From an uncultured Treponema sp. (GTDB taxonomy: Bacteria > Spirochaetota > Spirochaetia > Treponematales > Treponemataceae), in the NCBI GenBank assembly GCA_946615905.1, contig CAMOIE010000015.1, positions 17,266 to 81,265 on the forward strand: a stretch of DNA of 64,000 bases, given 5' to 3'. The number at the start of each line of letters is the position of its first letter. Position 1 is the stretch's first letter. The notes beneath the pieces are model-generated. The model was given only the letters and a program-made list of their open reading frames with translations. It did no database searches and had not been told where the DNA came from. Position numbers and translations under genes: made by a program. This document shows positions 27,319 to 35,813 of this stretch, piece after piece.

Positions 27319-28007
27319 TATTTTTCCTCCAGGGTCACAAGACAACCCTCTTTTATCGTGTAGCGGATATCGCCTTTTGAAGCCAAATTCATGTCATGCG
27401 TAACCAAAATCAGGGTCTTTTGGTACTTGTCAGCCATTGAAAAAAGCAGGTCTCCAATCATAGTGGCATTGGCAGGGTCAAGGTTTCCTGTAGGCTCGTC
27501 AGCAAGAATCAACTGCGGGTCATTCACAAGAGAACGGGCAACGGCAACCCTCTGCCGCTCGCCACCAGACAGCTCTGATGGAAGGTGGTTCTTGCGTTTT
27601 GAAAGGCCTATATCTTCAAGGAGCTTTTCAGCCCTGTCCTGAGCCTCATGCTTATTCATGCCAGCCATGTAGGCCGGAAGATAGACGTTCTCAAGGGCGG
27701 TAAAATCCTTGAGCAGGTAATGGAACTGAAAAATCAGGCCGAGATATTTTGACCGGTATTCAGTCAGCTCCTCCTCATCAAGGGCAGAGATTTCATAGGG
27801 GCCGGCGATGACTTTGCCGGACGTGACGGAATCAAGGCCGCCAATTATGTTCAAAAAGGTTGATTTTCCAGAGCCTGATTCGCCAGTGACAACAATCTTT
27901 TTGCCTTTTTCAATTTCAAGGTTGACGTTCTTTAGGATTGTGAGGGTTTCGCTTTCTGTCTTGTAAGTTTTTTCCAAATTCTGAATTGTAATAACATTTT
28001 CACTCAT
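27318..28007 (-). CDS. lolD: Lipoprotein-releasing ABC transporter ATPase LolD
   Basis: A 229-residue ATPase of the MacB/LolD group: Walker A VTGESGSGKSTFLNIIGG, Q-loop LGLIFQFHYLLKDFTALENV, signature LSGGERQRVAVARSL, Walker B QLILADEPTGNLD and the switch His in VTHDMNL. It powers two LolC/E-like permeases encoded on either side. The ATG at 28007 overlaps the upstream stop as ATGAGTGA, so a frame from 28025 is not used. Confidence 0.93.
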   Translation of the reverse strand: MSENVITIQNLEKTYKTESETLTILKNVNLEIEKGKKIVVTGESGSGKSTFLNIIGGLDSVTSGKVIAGPYEISALDEEELTEYRSKYLGLIFQFHYLLKDFTALENVYLPAYMAGMNKHEAQDRAEKLLEDIGLSKRKNHLPSELSGGERQRVAVARSLVNDPQLILADEPTGNLDPANATMIGDLLFSMADKYQKTLILVTHDMNLASKGDIRYTIKEGCLVTLEEK

Positions 28008-29313
28008 CGCGCATAACCTCCGCAACTTTCATTTTTAGTACGCTTCTGGAGGCTGTGTAGCTTGCCAAAAGAGCTGAAAAAATACCGAACACCGTAATCA
28101 AAAGGACTTCTGAAGGGACAATGCGCGGTGGGATTTTCGAATAAATCATGTACATGGGATTTTCCGTAACATATGCGGCAGTCTGGGGGGCAAAAAGCAT
28201 ACAGAAAAAATACTGGACGTAAAAAAGGGCCTTTGAGAGAATCATAAAGACCGTACCCATTTTCACGGAAAGCAAGAGTCCAAAGGCAAGGCCCGGAATA
28301 GCACCTTCAAAGCCGATTAAAAATCCCTGCAAAATAAAAATCGACTGAATCATATTGTGCTGGCCACCAAAGGCCGACAAAACAGAAATCTCGCTGCGAC
28401 GCTCATAGACCATTCTTCTCATGCCGTTGAAAATATTGATTGCTACAACGACAAAAATCAAAAAGACCAAAAGCATCAAAAGATTTTTCTCAACCCGCAG
28501 GGCACCGAAAAATGACTTATTGAAATTCTCCCATGACTCGCAATTAAGATCAGGGAAGGCCTTTTCGACCTGCCTTACGACCTTGGAAACCTCGTTCAGG
28601 CGTTTGACTTTAAGTCCATAATTCAGTTTTGCCTCAGAGCCGAAATACTTCAAGCCGGACTCCAGGCTGACAAAGGCGTAAGAGGAATTTATTTCTGCAT
28701 AGCCAGAGTGAAAAAGCCCCCTGACTGTAAAAACTCGGTCAGAAGAAATCAAGTCAACGTCATTTCCGCCGCTTAGGGCAAAAAGGGTGACTTCCATGCC
28801 AGGTCTGACTTTCAAAGCCTTGGCCAAATCAGAGCCGAGGACTATTGAATTCTCGCTTTCGACATCATAATTTCCTGTCCAGACTACAGCCTCATCTGCA
28901 AAGCCTGAGTCAGTCTCATAAATATTTTTTGGCAGGGCGCGGATTACAGCCGCAGACTCACGGCCACTCTTTCCAACTAAAAGGCTCTGAGCCTCATAAA
29001 AAGGAACGCAAGCCTTGATGTCAGGATTTTCCTTTGCCCAAATCGCAAAGTCAGCGGCCCTGTCACCTGGAACATCGGAAACACGTGCATGATAGGATGA
29101 AATTTCAAGAATTGAGTCAATGAATGACATCTGAAAACCATTCATAACGGAAATTACGGTGATTAGAGTCATTACGCCGAAACATATTCCAAGTGAAGCC
29201 AGAAAAGTCGTGACTTTTGACCGTCCCTTCCTGTCAACGCGGGAAAATCTTCTTGAAACAAAGAGAACCCAACTGAGAGAGCGAAGGAAAGACTTCTTTT
29301 TTTCAGTTTTCAT
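28000..29313 (-). CDS. LolC/LolE-like lipoprotein-releasing permease (first of the pair)
   Basis: A 437-residue permease with the LolC/E plan: N-terminal helix (FLASLGICFGVMTLITVISVMNG, quoted in part), a periplasmic domain, and C-terminal helices including LLMLLVFLIFVVVAINIFNGM and SVLSAFGGQHNMI. It is a paralogue of the gene at 25993, so the transporter is probably a heterodimer with LolD. The ATG at 29313 overlaps the stop of the exported hypothetical gene by 11 bases. The many lipoproteins in this window are its likely clients. Confidence 0.88.
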   Translation of the reverse strand: MKTEKKKSFLRSLSWVLFVSRRFSRVDRKGRSKVTTFLASLGICFGVMTLITVISVMNGFQMSFIDSILEISSYHARVSDVPGDRAADFAIWAKENPDIKACVPFYEAQSLLVGKSGRESAAVIRALPKNIYETDSGFADEAVVWTGNYDVESENSIVLGSDLAKALKVRPGMEVTLFALSGGNDVDLISSDRVFTVRGLFHSGYAEINSSYAFVSLESGLKYFGSEAKLNYGLKVKRLNEVSKVVRQVEKAFPDLNCESWENFNKSFFGALRVEKNLLMLLVFLIFVVVAINIFNGMRRMVYERRSEISVLSAFGGQHNMIQSIFILQGFLIGFEGAIPGLAFGLLLSVKMGTVFMILSKALFYVQYFFCMLFAPQTAAYVTENPMYMIYSKIPPRIVPSEVLLITVFGIFSALLASYTASRSVLKMKVAEVMRDE

Positions 29314-30556
29314 TTTTTAAATTCCGCCGTTTAAGTTCTTTTTCTCCGGCAAAAAAAATTTCCTCAGTCTTCATCCCTTTTTCATAAAAAGTTTGAACCT
29401 TAAAATCTCCGTCAAAATAAGTTGTGACGGTGTAATTTTCCGGCGAAGAATAGACTGTCTGCATTCGGAGAGAATCATCCTCAAAAAAGGAAACATCGGG
29501 ATTTTCTCCTCCCGCTCCTTCGTAATTGTAGATTTTTTTCTCCGTAACTGTTTTTACCGACTTTTTCTTCCGACCGCTAATCTCTTTCTCTGCATATAGA
29601 TAGAAAGTTATTTTCTCGGCCAAAAGTTTATTACCTTCAGTATACACCCAAAGCGATTTTTTGTCAGCGACCAGCCCGTCATTTTCATCACGGTGAAAGT
29701 CATTGCGGCTTTGCAAGCGGCCTTCCCCGTCATAAAAACTTTCAACGACTTTTTTGCCCGAAAAATCCTCTTCGGTCGAGGCTACAGGCAAAGAGCCGCC
29801 TTCACCGTAGTAAAAAGTCTTCTCAGAAATTTTCGCCGAATTCTTGGGTTCTGCCGCCATTGAAAATGTGGTCTTTTTTTCAAGGCGGAGCTTCTCGTCA
29901 TAAAGGCGGCGGACAATCAGTGAGTCTGCATAATTTGAAATCAAAGTTTTGGAGCCGGACTTTTGCACGGAAAGCTGCTCATCCCCAAATTCAGACCTCC
30001 GCAGACGTCCGTTCTCATCGGTAAAAATTCTGAGGACATCAATCTTTTCATCCAGACCATCTTTTTCCCCAAGAGGATTCTCAAGCTCGCCCCTGTTGTC
30101 AAGAGAGGCAAGCAGCTCTTCTCCAGAATCAGGAATTTTCGAATCCTGACTTTCGCCAGCAAAGGCAGTCAAAATGGAATCGATTTCTAAATTGTAAAGC
30201 TCGCCATCGGACAGGCAGGACTCATAATTGAAAGAAGACTCAAGACAGGCAACTTTTTGCGGCATAAGATGGTCGATAAAAAGCTGAATGCTGCCATCAC
30301 TGCAACTCGGAATATGTCGGGTAAAGATTCCTGTAAATTCAGTAGGAAGTTTTTCTAAATAAGTCACCTCAGAATCTGGAGAAAAACCTGTGACAGAGTA
30401 ACGCAAAAGCTCAAAAAAGAAGTCCTGGGCTGAAGAGACATAGGTCTTCACAGGCTCCTTCTGGCTTTCATCTTGATTCTGGGGGAAAATTTCCAAGGCG
30501 AAGAAAAACAAAAGCAGTGGAAAAATTATATTTTTAAAAGAAAGGCTTTTCTTCAA
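29303..30556 (-). CDS. Exported hypothetical protein in the ftsY-lol operon
   Basis: A 417-residue protein I do not recognise. It starts at a TTG (30556) with GGTGA upstream and has a clear signal peptide (MKKSLSFKNIIFPLLLFFF, cleavage near IFPQ). The C-terminal half has repeated short strands of the form EKTFYYGEGGSL, ESFYDGEGRLQSR and TTYFDGDFKVQTFY, similar to YD/MORN-like hairpin repeats. It lies 15 bases after ftsY and overlaps the first lol permease. It may be a periplasmic partner of lipoprotein or protein export, but that is only context. Confidence 0.7.
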   Translation of the reverse strand: MKKSLSFKNIIFPLLLFFFALEIFPQNQDESQKEPVKTYVSSAQDFFFELLRYSVTGFSPDSEVTYLEKLPTEFTGIFTRHIPSCSDGSIQLFIDHLMPQKVACLESSFNYESCLSDGELYNLEIDSILTAFAGESQDSKIPDSGEELLASLDNRGELENPLGEKDGLDEKIDVLRIFTDENGRLRRSEFGDEQLSVQKSGSKTLISNYADSLIVRRLYDEKLRLEKKTTFSMAAEPKNSAKISEKTFYYGEGGSLPVASTEEDFSGKKVVESFYDGEGRLQSRNDFHRDENDGLVADKKSLWVYTEGNKLLAEKITFYLYAEKEISGRKKKSVKTVTEKKIYNYEGAGGENPDVSFFEDDSLRMQTVYSSPENYTVTTYFDGDFKVQTFYEKGMKTEEIFFAGEKELKRRNLKNEN

Positions 30557-30571
30557 TTTTTCACCGGACTT

Positions 30572-31441
30572 TTACTTGCCCAAAAAGCCGCGCGTAAAAT
30601 CTTCCGCATCGGCGGCGGCGATATTCTCATAATGCTCGCCGTTGCAGACAAAGGCCAGCGGAATGCCAAGCTCCTTGCCGATCGCAAAAGCAGCCCCGCC
30701 CTTGGCAGTTGAGTCGCATTTTGTCAAAATCACAAAGTCGACTTTTACAGCCTCGTTGAAAACCTCCGCCTGTCTCAAAGCATTCTGACCTGTCGTCGAG
30801 TCAATCACGAGGATTTTCTTGCAGCACTCGGAATCTGATTTTTGGCTTGCGATTTTCTCGATTTTCTGGAGTTCCTTCACGAGATTTTCCTTATTGTGAA
30901 GCCGTCCCGCAGTATCAGCGATGACAAGCCCACCTCCGGCAGCCCGAATAGAATCCGCCGCGTCAAAAACAACGGAAGAAGGGTCGCTGCCATGCTGGTG
31001 GGCAACCACGCGGATTCCAAGCCGGTCGCCGTGCATTTGAAGCTGCTCTTCCGCTGCTGCCCTGAAAGTATCAGCGGCTGCAAGAGTCACGTTCACGCCC
31101 TTCTCTCGGTAAAAGCGGGCGAGTTTTGCGGCAGTGGTGGTTTTTCCGACACCGTTTACGCCTAGCATCAAAAAAACGTTGGTCTTTCCATCCTGAGGCT
31201 CTGGAGTGGAAGTCCTCAAATATTCAAGGAGAATCTTTTCCAGCTCATTTTTCACGTCATCTTCGCCGGCGGCTCCAGATTTTTTGCAATTTTCTTGCAG
31301 GCGCTCTGAAATCTCAAAAGCGTTCTTCGCACCGATATCGCCTTCGACAAGAGCATCGGTCAAATCGTCAAAAAAATCCTCGTCAAATTTTCTTCCTGAG
31401 AGAATACTCTTGAATTTCTGGGCAAAGGTAAGTTTAGCCAT
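30572..31441 (-). CDS. ftsY: Signal recognition particle receptor FtsY
   Basis: A 289-residue SRP GTPase that docks ribosome-SRP complexes at the membrane. The N domain (FAQKFKSILSGRKFDEDFFDDL, quoted in part) is followed by the G domain: GVNGVGKTTTAAKLA, the insertion box ADTFRAAAEEQLQ, DTAGRLHNKENLV, and TKCDSTAKGGAAF. It lacks the long acidic A domain of Proteobacteria. The ATG at 31441 with AGGAAG upstream gives the normal N domain; a frame from 31576 would add 45 unlikely residues. Confidence 0.95.
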   Translation of the reverse strand: MAKLTFAQKFKSILSGRKFDEDFFDDLTDALVEGDIGAKNAFEISERLQENCKKSGAAGEDDVKNELEKILLEYLRTSTPEPQDGKTNVFLMLGVNGVGKTTTAAKLARFYREKGVNVTLAAADTFRAAAEEQLQMHGDRLGIRVVAHQHGSDPSSVVFDAADSIRAAGGGLVIADTAGRLHNKENLVKELQKIEKIASQKSDSECCKKILVIDSTTGQNALRQAEVFNEAVKVDFVILTKCDSTAKGGAAFAIGKELGIPLAFVCNGEHYENIAAADAEDFTRGFLGK

Positions 31442-31466
31442 CGGTGTCTTCCTGTTTTTTTGTTTT

Positions 31467-33170
31467 TTATTGAGCGATTTCTGAGTCAGCAGATTTTTTG
31501 GCTTCATCAGAATTCTGGTATTGCTGCCATTTTTTATCAGTCTTTCCACTTGCCGGCAAAACCTGATTTGCGGCATAAAGATACCTGATAAGCTCTATTG
31601 TAGAAATAACTCCCAAAACCGAGGTAATTCCCAGGCAAACATAAGATTTTTTTTGCCATTCTTTGACATCGGCATAGGATTTATATCCGAGCGACAGACC
31701 CTGATTTTCCACAAGAAAATTTCCGTAAGTATAGAATGTAAACGGAAGGGAACAAATCAAGGCACTGTAAGCAGTATACATGCTGCGCCGTCTTTTATCA
31801 ATGTTAGCTGCCCTGTCAAAGGTCTTTGCGTTGACCAAAAGATGGCCACCGTTTTTAATCTTATCATTCGGGATGTAAAAAAAGGCTCCGTCAGGCTTTT
31901 TCTCTTCGTCTGAATCGGACAAATTCTCAGCCGCAGGAAGGGAAAAATAACCGAGAACAGACTTTCCATTTATTGAAAGTCTGGCAGACGGTTTTTCTTC
32001 CGTAACTGGAGCCATCTCTATTCCGTCAGCATAGAATATCCCGTCTTTCATTTTTTTCAGTCGCAAATCAAAAGAACCTTTGGCAAGTGGCGGCAAGTCA
32101 GCCTTTACAAGATAATGGTCATTTCCCCTGAACTGGTAAGAAATGGAAGCCTTTTCATAACCAGAGGACTCAACCAAAATCGTGTGGATTCCTGCATCGA
32201 TAGGAAAGTGGTCAGGAATTCTGTCAAAAACAAGACCATCCACTGTAATTCTGGCGGTTCTGGCAGCTTCTTTCGGTAGGATTTCAAAATTCAACTCAAC
32301 CGGGAGACTGTTTGCCAGTATCGGGGTCATGGCTCTTGCGATATTTCTTGCGATCACCAGGGGCTGCCCAAGCAGGCCGACTTCTGTAACAGAACCGTAC
32401 TTTTTTGCGCCAGGATAAACATAAAGAGAAACAGAGACCGAAGCATACTCTCCAAAAACCGTAATTACACCTGACAAAAAACCGTTGATTTTAGCAGCAG
32501 AGATTTCCTTTTCGAAAAGCCTCGACTCGTAACCGGCAGCAAGAGCCTCTTCTGTAGGCATGAAGACTGCCGATGAATCATTTTTGTAAATTGAAATTTC
32601 TTCAATTAAGGGCTGTCGTTTTTCATCAGGTCTGCCAAAAAATGGAAAAAAATGAAACTTTTCGCCGGGTCTTTCCTCAATTTTTTCACCGGCCGCAATT
32701 TTCTCCTCCCGCTCCAAATCTGGGGCGGCTTTTACCCTCTCAGCTTCCGCTAAAGCCAGATTTTCGTCAATTTTTTTCTCGATTTCCGAGATTTTCTCGC
32801 TTTCATCTTCAAGGGCAGACTTAAACTTTCTGGCACTGAGATTTTGCAGGACAAGGGCATCACGAGTCTTGTACTCCTTTGAAAGCTGCAAGAGCAGGGA
32901 AATACGGTCAGTTTGCAGGGAATCAAGTTTGCGGTTCAATTCCTCGCTGGCAGGAATTTGCCGGCTGGCTCTTTGGGCAATTTGCTCAAGAATCAGCTGG
33001 GGCAGAAGCTTAGAAATTTCGGAGTCAACCGATGATGGAGAAAACTGGCTGTTTCTCTTAGCCTGATTAAAGCGGAACTGCTCCGCCCCTAAAACCCACG
33101 AAGATTCCGCTGAAAAAGAGAAGGCTAAGAAAAACAAAAATGTCAAAAGAATCGAAATGAACTTCTTCAA
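31467..33170 (-). CDS. Exported hypothetical protein with PEGA-like domain
   Basis: A 567-residue protein I cannot name. It starts at a TTG (33170), only eight bases after the prfB stop, with GAGGAAA upstream. The signal peptide is about MKKFISILLTFLFFLAFSFS (residues 1-20). A charged helical region at about 95-175 is likely coiled. Residues 305-370 (ITVDGLVFDRIPDHFPIDAG, HTILVESSGYEKA) look like a PEGA-type strand domain. Two hydrophobic helices lie near residues 475-545. It looks like an envelope-anchored protein specific to this lineage. Probably co-transcribed with prfB and ftsY. Confidence 0.65.
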   Translation of the reverse strand: MKKFISILLTFLFFLAFSFSAESSWVLGAEQFRFNQAKRNSQFSPSSVDSEISKLLPQLILEQIAQRASRQIPASEELNRKLDSLQTDRISLLLQLSKEYKTRDALVLQNLSARKFKSALEDESEKISEIEKKIDENLALAEAERVKAAPDLEREEKIAAGEKIEERPGEKFHFFPFFGRPDEKRQPLIEEISIYKNDSSAVFMPTEEALAAGYESRLFEKEISAAKINGFLSGVITVFGEYASVSVSLYVYPGAKKYGSVTEVGLLGQPLVIARNIARAMTPILANSLPVELNFEILPKEAARTARITVDGLVFDRIPDHFPIDAGIHTILVESSGYEKASISYQFRGNDHYLVKADLPPLAKGSFDLRLKKMKDGIFYADGIEMAPVTEEKPSARLSINGKSVLGYFSLPAAENLSDSDEEKKPDGAFFYIPNDKIKNGGHLLVNAKTFDRAANIDKRRRSMYTAYSALICSLPFTFYTYGNFLVENQGLSLGYKSYADVKEWQKKSYVCLGITSVLGVISTIELIRYLYAANQVLPASGKTDKKWQQYQNSDEAKKSADSEIAQ

Positions 33171-33178
33171 AATTCAGC

Positions 33179-34310
33179 TTACATTTCCTCGTCATCAGAT
33201 GAACTGGAAAGAGAGCCCGACCACTGCGCCTGCAGGTAGGAATTGATGAACTGGTCAAGATCTCCGTCCATGACGGCCTGAATGTTTCCAGCCTCGCATT
33301 TTGTCCGGTGGTCTTTTACCATTGTATATGGCTGGAAAACGTAGGTGCGGATTTGGTTTCCCCATGAAATGTCCTTTTTCTCCGCGCCGAATTTGGCGTT
33401 CTCCTTTTCCTTCTGCTCCTTGTAGTACTGGTAGAGCTTTGCCTTGAGCATGGACATACAGGTCGCCCTGTTCATGAGCTGGGAGCGCTCAGAATCACAC
33501 TGGACGACTATTCCAGTGGGCAGGTGGGTGAAGCGGACGGCAGAGTCAGTCTTGTTGACGTGCTGGCCTCCCTTTCCGCCTGACCGGTATGTGTCTACGC
33601 GCAAGTCTTCCGGCCGGACTTCGACTTTGATTGTGTCGTCAAGAATCGGGAAGACATAGACAGAAGCGAATGAAGTGTGGCGGCGGGCGTTCGCGTCAAA
33701 GGGGGATATGCGGATAAGGCGGTGGATTCCGGCCTCTCCTTTGAGGTAGCCGTAAACATAGTCACCTGTGATTTGAATCGTTGTGGACTTGATTCCGCCC
33801 TCGTCCTCCTGGAGGTCGACTGTCTCCATTTTAAAGCCGTGCCTCTCAGCCCAGCGGATGTACATGCGGGAGAGCATATAAGTCCAGTCGCAGGCCTCGG
33901 TTCCACCAGCGCCGGAGTGAATCGTAAGGAAGCAGCCGTTTTTGTCGGCCTCGCCTGAAAGAAGGTTCAGGATTGACTGGTCATCGAATTTCTTTTTGGC
34001 TTCCTCGTAAAGTTCTTTTACCTCTTCTTCGACTGACTGGTCGCCCTCCTCGATTCCAAGCTCGTAAAGGGCTTCAAGGTCGTCAACGTCTGCGATGAGT
34101 TTTTCCCAAGGCTCCACGCGGCCTTTGAGGTACTTTATCTCATTCATGACTTTCTGGGCGTTTTCTGTGTCGTTCCAAAAGTCAGCCGCGCCGGTCAAAG
34201 ACTCTTTTGCGGCAATCTGTTTTTTTATGCCGTCCGGGTCAAAGACGCCCCCAGACGTTCATGATATCTTCTTTTAAAGTGCCGATTGGCTCACGGTAAT
34301 CTTCAAGCAT
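33179..34310 (-). CDS. prfB: Peptide chain release factor 2 with programmed +1 frameshift
   Basis: RF2 recognises UGA and UAA stop codons. Translation starts at the ATG at 34310 and reads 23 codons to ..VWGRL, where an in-frame TGA (34241-34239) follows CTT. A +1 slip at CTT-T-GAC continues as DPDGIKKQIAAKESLTG into the main frame and ends at 33179, giving about 376 residues. In effect the CDS joins 34310-34242 and 34240-33179 on the minus strand. The main part has the anticodon-like SPF motif in RLIRISPFDANARR and the catalytic RSGGKGGQHVNK. GGGGGC three bases before CTT is the stimulatory SD-like element. This is the classic RF2 autoregulatory site. Confidence 0.96.
34238..34253 (-). promoter_or_regulatory. 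prfB programmed frameshift site
   Basis: The minus strand reads TGGGGGCGTCTTTGAC: an SD-like G run, three bases, the slippery CTT, the UGA stop and C. It closely matches the E. coli RF2 site, with low RF2 favouring the +1 shift. Confidence 0.95.
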
Positions 34311-34507
34311 ATTTTTCTCCAAAAAAGTGTTTTTTTTAAGCAAAGTCACAAATACACGCGGTCTTGCGTTAGCGATGTGAAGGGGCGGCAGTTTGCGACA
34401 GAAAACAGCCTAGGCTGTTTTCTGTCACAAATGAGCCGGACCAGGCGAACCCCGGAACGTAGCGACCGGCAGAGCCGGGAACGCCCGATTTTCCCCGCTA
34501 AAATTAT
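34311..34507. other. Non-coding gap with hairpins shared with 45.2 kb
   Basis: Between prfB and the Cas2-like gene. It holds the 30-bp palindrome, a CCGGC-AGA-GCCGG hairpin near 34466-34478, and 34445-34468, which is the reverse complement (one base extra) of 45259-45281. No gene was found. Confidence 0.6.
34397..34426. repeat. 30-bp perfect palindrome
   Basis: The half-site GACAGAAAACAGCCT is followed directly by its exact reverse complement. With one mismatch the arms extend to TTTG/CAAA (34392-34431). No T tract follows on either strand. Spacing is zero, so as RNA it would be a very stable hairpin and as DNA a possible cruciform. Confidence 0.9.
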
Positions 34508-34786
34508 TTATTTTTCACTTCTTATGACGCATTTCCGCCATTTTTTTTGTTTGAGTTCGGTCAGGACAAAGGAGCCTTCAAATGGAAACTGGTAGATGCG
34601 TAGGGTGTCGTAATAATCGGTGGCGGAGTCGATTTCGCGCTTCATGACTGCAAGCTGGGAGGAGCCGAGTTTTGTGCTTTCCCAAAGAGCGCGCTGAACT
34701 TTTTTAAAACCATAACGGGCCAGAATCTGAGCCAAAGCCTTTGCAGAATCGATTCCACCAGGATCAAGCATTACCGAAACAAACAT
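34508..34786 (-). CDS. Stand-alone Cas2-like protein
   Basis: A 92-residue protein with the small ferredoxin-like layout of Cas2/VapD: strand FVSVMLDPGG with an Asp at position 8, helix AKALAQILARYGFKKVQRAL, and a long helix ending KREIDSATDYYDTLRIYQFP, quoted in part. The DtLRIY strand and the RYGfkkVQ turn are the Cas2 look. No cas1, other cas gene or CRISPR array is in the window. So either it belongs to a locus elsewhere or it is one of the Cas2-like proteins with another nucleic-acid role. It has its own strong leaderless promoter, divergent from 34850. Confidence 0.62.
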   Translation of the reverse strand: MFVSVMLDPGGIDSAKALAQILARYGFKKVQRALWESTKLGSSQLAVMKREIDSATDYYDTLRIYQFPFEGSFVLTELKQKKWRKCVIRSEK

Positions 34787-34821
34787 ATAAATAGGATAAA
34801 GTTTTAATTTCTTCTTGTCAA
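34784..34821 (-). promoter_or_regulatory. Leaderless promoter of the Cas2-like gene
   Basis: Perfect TTGACA (34816-34821), 17-base spacer, TATCCT (34793-34798), six bases, ATG at 34786. Its -35 overlaps five bases of the -35 of the divergent promoter. Confidence 0.75.
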
Positions 34822-34852
34822 ATGGAGAATTTTATTGCATTATTTAAACATG
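34815..34852 (+). promoter_or_regulatory. Leaderless promoter of the FN3-like gene
   Basis: TTGTCA (34815-34820), 17-base spacer, CATTAT (34838-34843), six bases, ATG at 34850. No Shine-Dalgarno. It shares its -35 DNA with the divergent Cas2-like promoter. Confidence 0.65.
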
Positions 34853-35752
34853 TTTCAAAAAAAATTGACTTTGCTGGCCGCTATTTTCCTTACGTCAGCC
34901 ATTTCCCTTTATTCACAGGCTTTCGCCCCGCGACCGATTGTCAGAAATATTCAGGCAAAGCAAATTGACTCAAATAAAATCCGCATTTCATGGAAGCTGC
35001 CATCTGTTTTTACAGCCGATGCCCTTTTCATTTACAAGGACACGCAGCCCTTTACGTCAAACAGCCAGCTGACCGACGACAAAAAGCTAGCGACCGTAAA
35101 GCCGAACGCTGTTGCATTTACTGACATTGTAAAGACTTATCAGGATTTTTATTACTGCGTTGTCGCCGTAAATTCAGACGGAATTTACTCAATTGTACTG
35201 CCTTCAATCAACGCAACAGCCCAGGGGGTCTCAGTTTCCAAACCGGCAAAAAAAGAGAACACAAAGCAGGAGGCGGAGCCTGTCAAGTCTTATCCAGCTG
35301 GCTCTATGCGGGAGCTTCCCCTCCCCTACCTAGATGTGATTCAAGATTTTGACCGGGAGCCGACCGTTTTCGGGAAGGAAGCCCAGGCGGCGGGAATAGA
35401 GCTTGCCGATGGGCACACAAGGCCGGAGCTGGTGAGGATGACCCCATATATTTTTGAGCAGGACTTGGCCGCTCCAGCAGGAGGCGATGACTACCTGCTT
35501 TTTGAGATTTTGAAAAATCACTTTGTCAAAAAAGGCTATTCCGATGCAGTTGACGCGCTGAAGGAATTTTTAGCTGTAAATCGATCAGAGGAAGTCACCA
35601 ACCGTGCCGTGTTTTACCTCGCCCAGTCCCAGTATTTTTGCAACCGCTACCGTGCGGCCCTCCTCCTCTTTTTATTCGTTGAGGATTCTTATCCTGCAGA
35701 AACGAAAAAATGGATTGATTCAGCTTTGGACTACTACGAATTGCCGAATTAA
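34850..35752 (+). CDS. Exported protein with FN3-like domain and helical repeats
   Basis: A 300-residue exported protein. Signal peptide MFQKKLTLLAAIFLTSAISL (residues 1-20) with cleavage near LYSQA. Residues about 30-110 resemble a fibronectin type III domain (KIRISWKLPS ... FYYCVVAVNSDGIYS). Residues 215-300 look like TPR-type helix pairs (YSDAVDALKEFLAVN, NRAVFYLAQSQYFCNRYRAALLLF, quoted in part). The start at 34850 is chosen over a TTG at 34835 because it restores a proper signal peptide and fits the promoter spacing. Function unknown; likely a periplasmic or surface scaffold. Confidence 0.72.
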   Translation: MFQKKLTLLAAIFLTSAISLYSQAFAPRPIVRNIQAKQIDSNKIRISWKLPSVFTADALFIYKDTQPFTSNSQLTDDKKLATVKPNAVAFTDIVKTYQDFYYCVVAVNSDGIYSIVLPSINATAQGVSVSKPAKKENTKQEAEPVKSYPAGSMRELPLPYLDVIQDFDREPTVFGKEAQAAGIELADGHTRPELVRMTPYIFEQDLAAPAGGDDYLLFEILKNHFVKKGYSDAVDALKEFLAVNRSEEVTNRAVFYLAQSQYFCNRYRAALLLFLFVEDSYPAETKKWIDSALDYYELPN

Positions 35753-35775
35753 ATTTTTTGCAGACTAGGGATTTT

Positions 35776-35813
35776 TTGACTAAAGGGCGGATTAAGTCTA
35801 TAATGAAGATATG
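35776..35813 (+). promoter_or_regulatory. Leaderless sigma70 promoter of the polyprenyl synthase gene
   Basis: TTGACT (35776-35781), 17-base spacer, TATAAT (35799-35804), six bases, ATG at 35811. Nearly ideal promoter whose start site is the start codon. Confidence 0.8.

Noticed and set aside
34311..34507. CRISPR array next to the Cas2-like gene
   Set aside because: Only single palindromes are present; no regularly spaced direct repeats here or elsewhere in the window.
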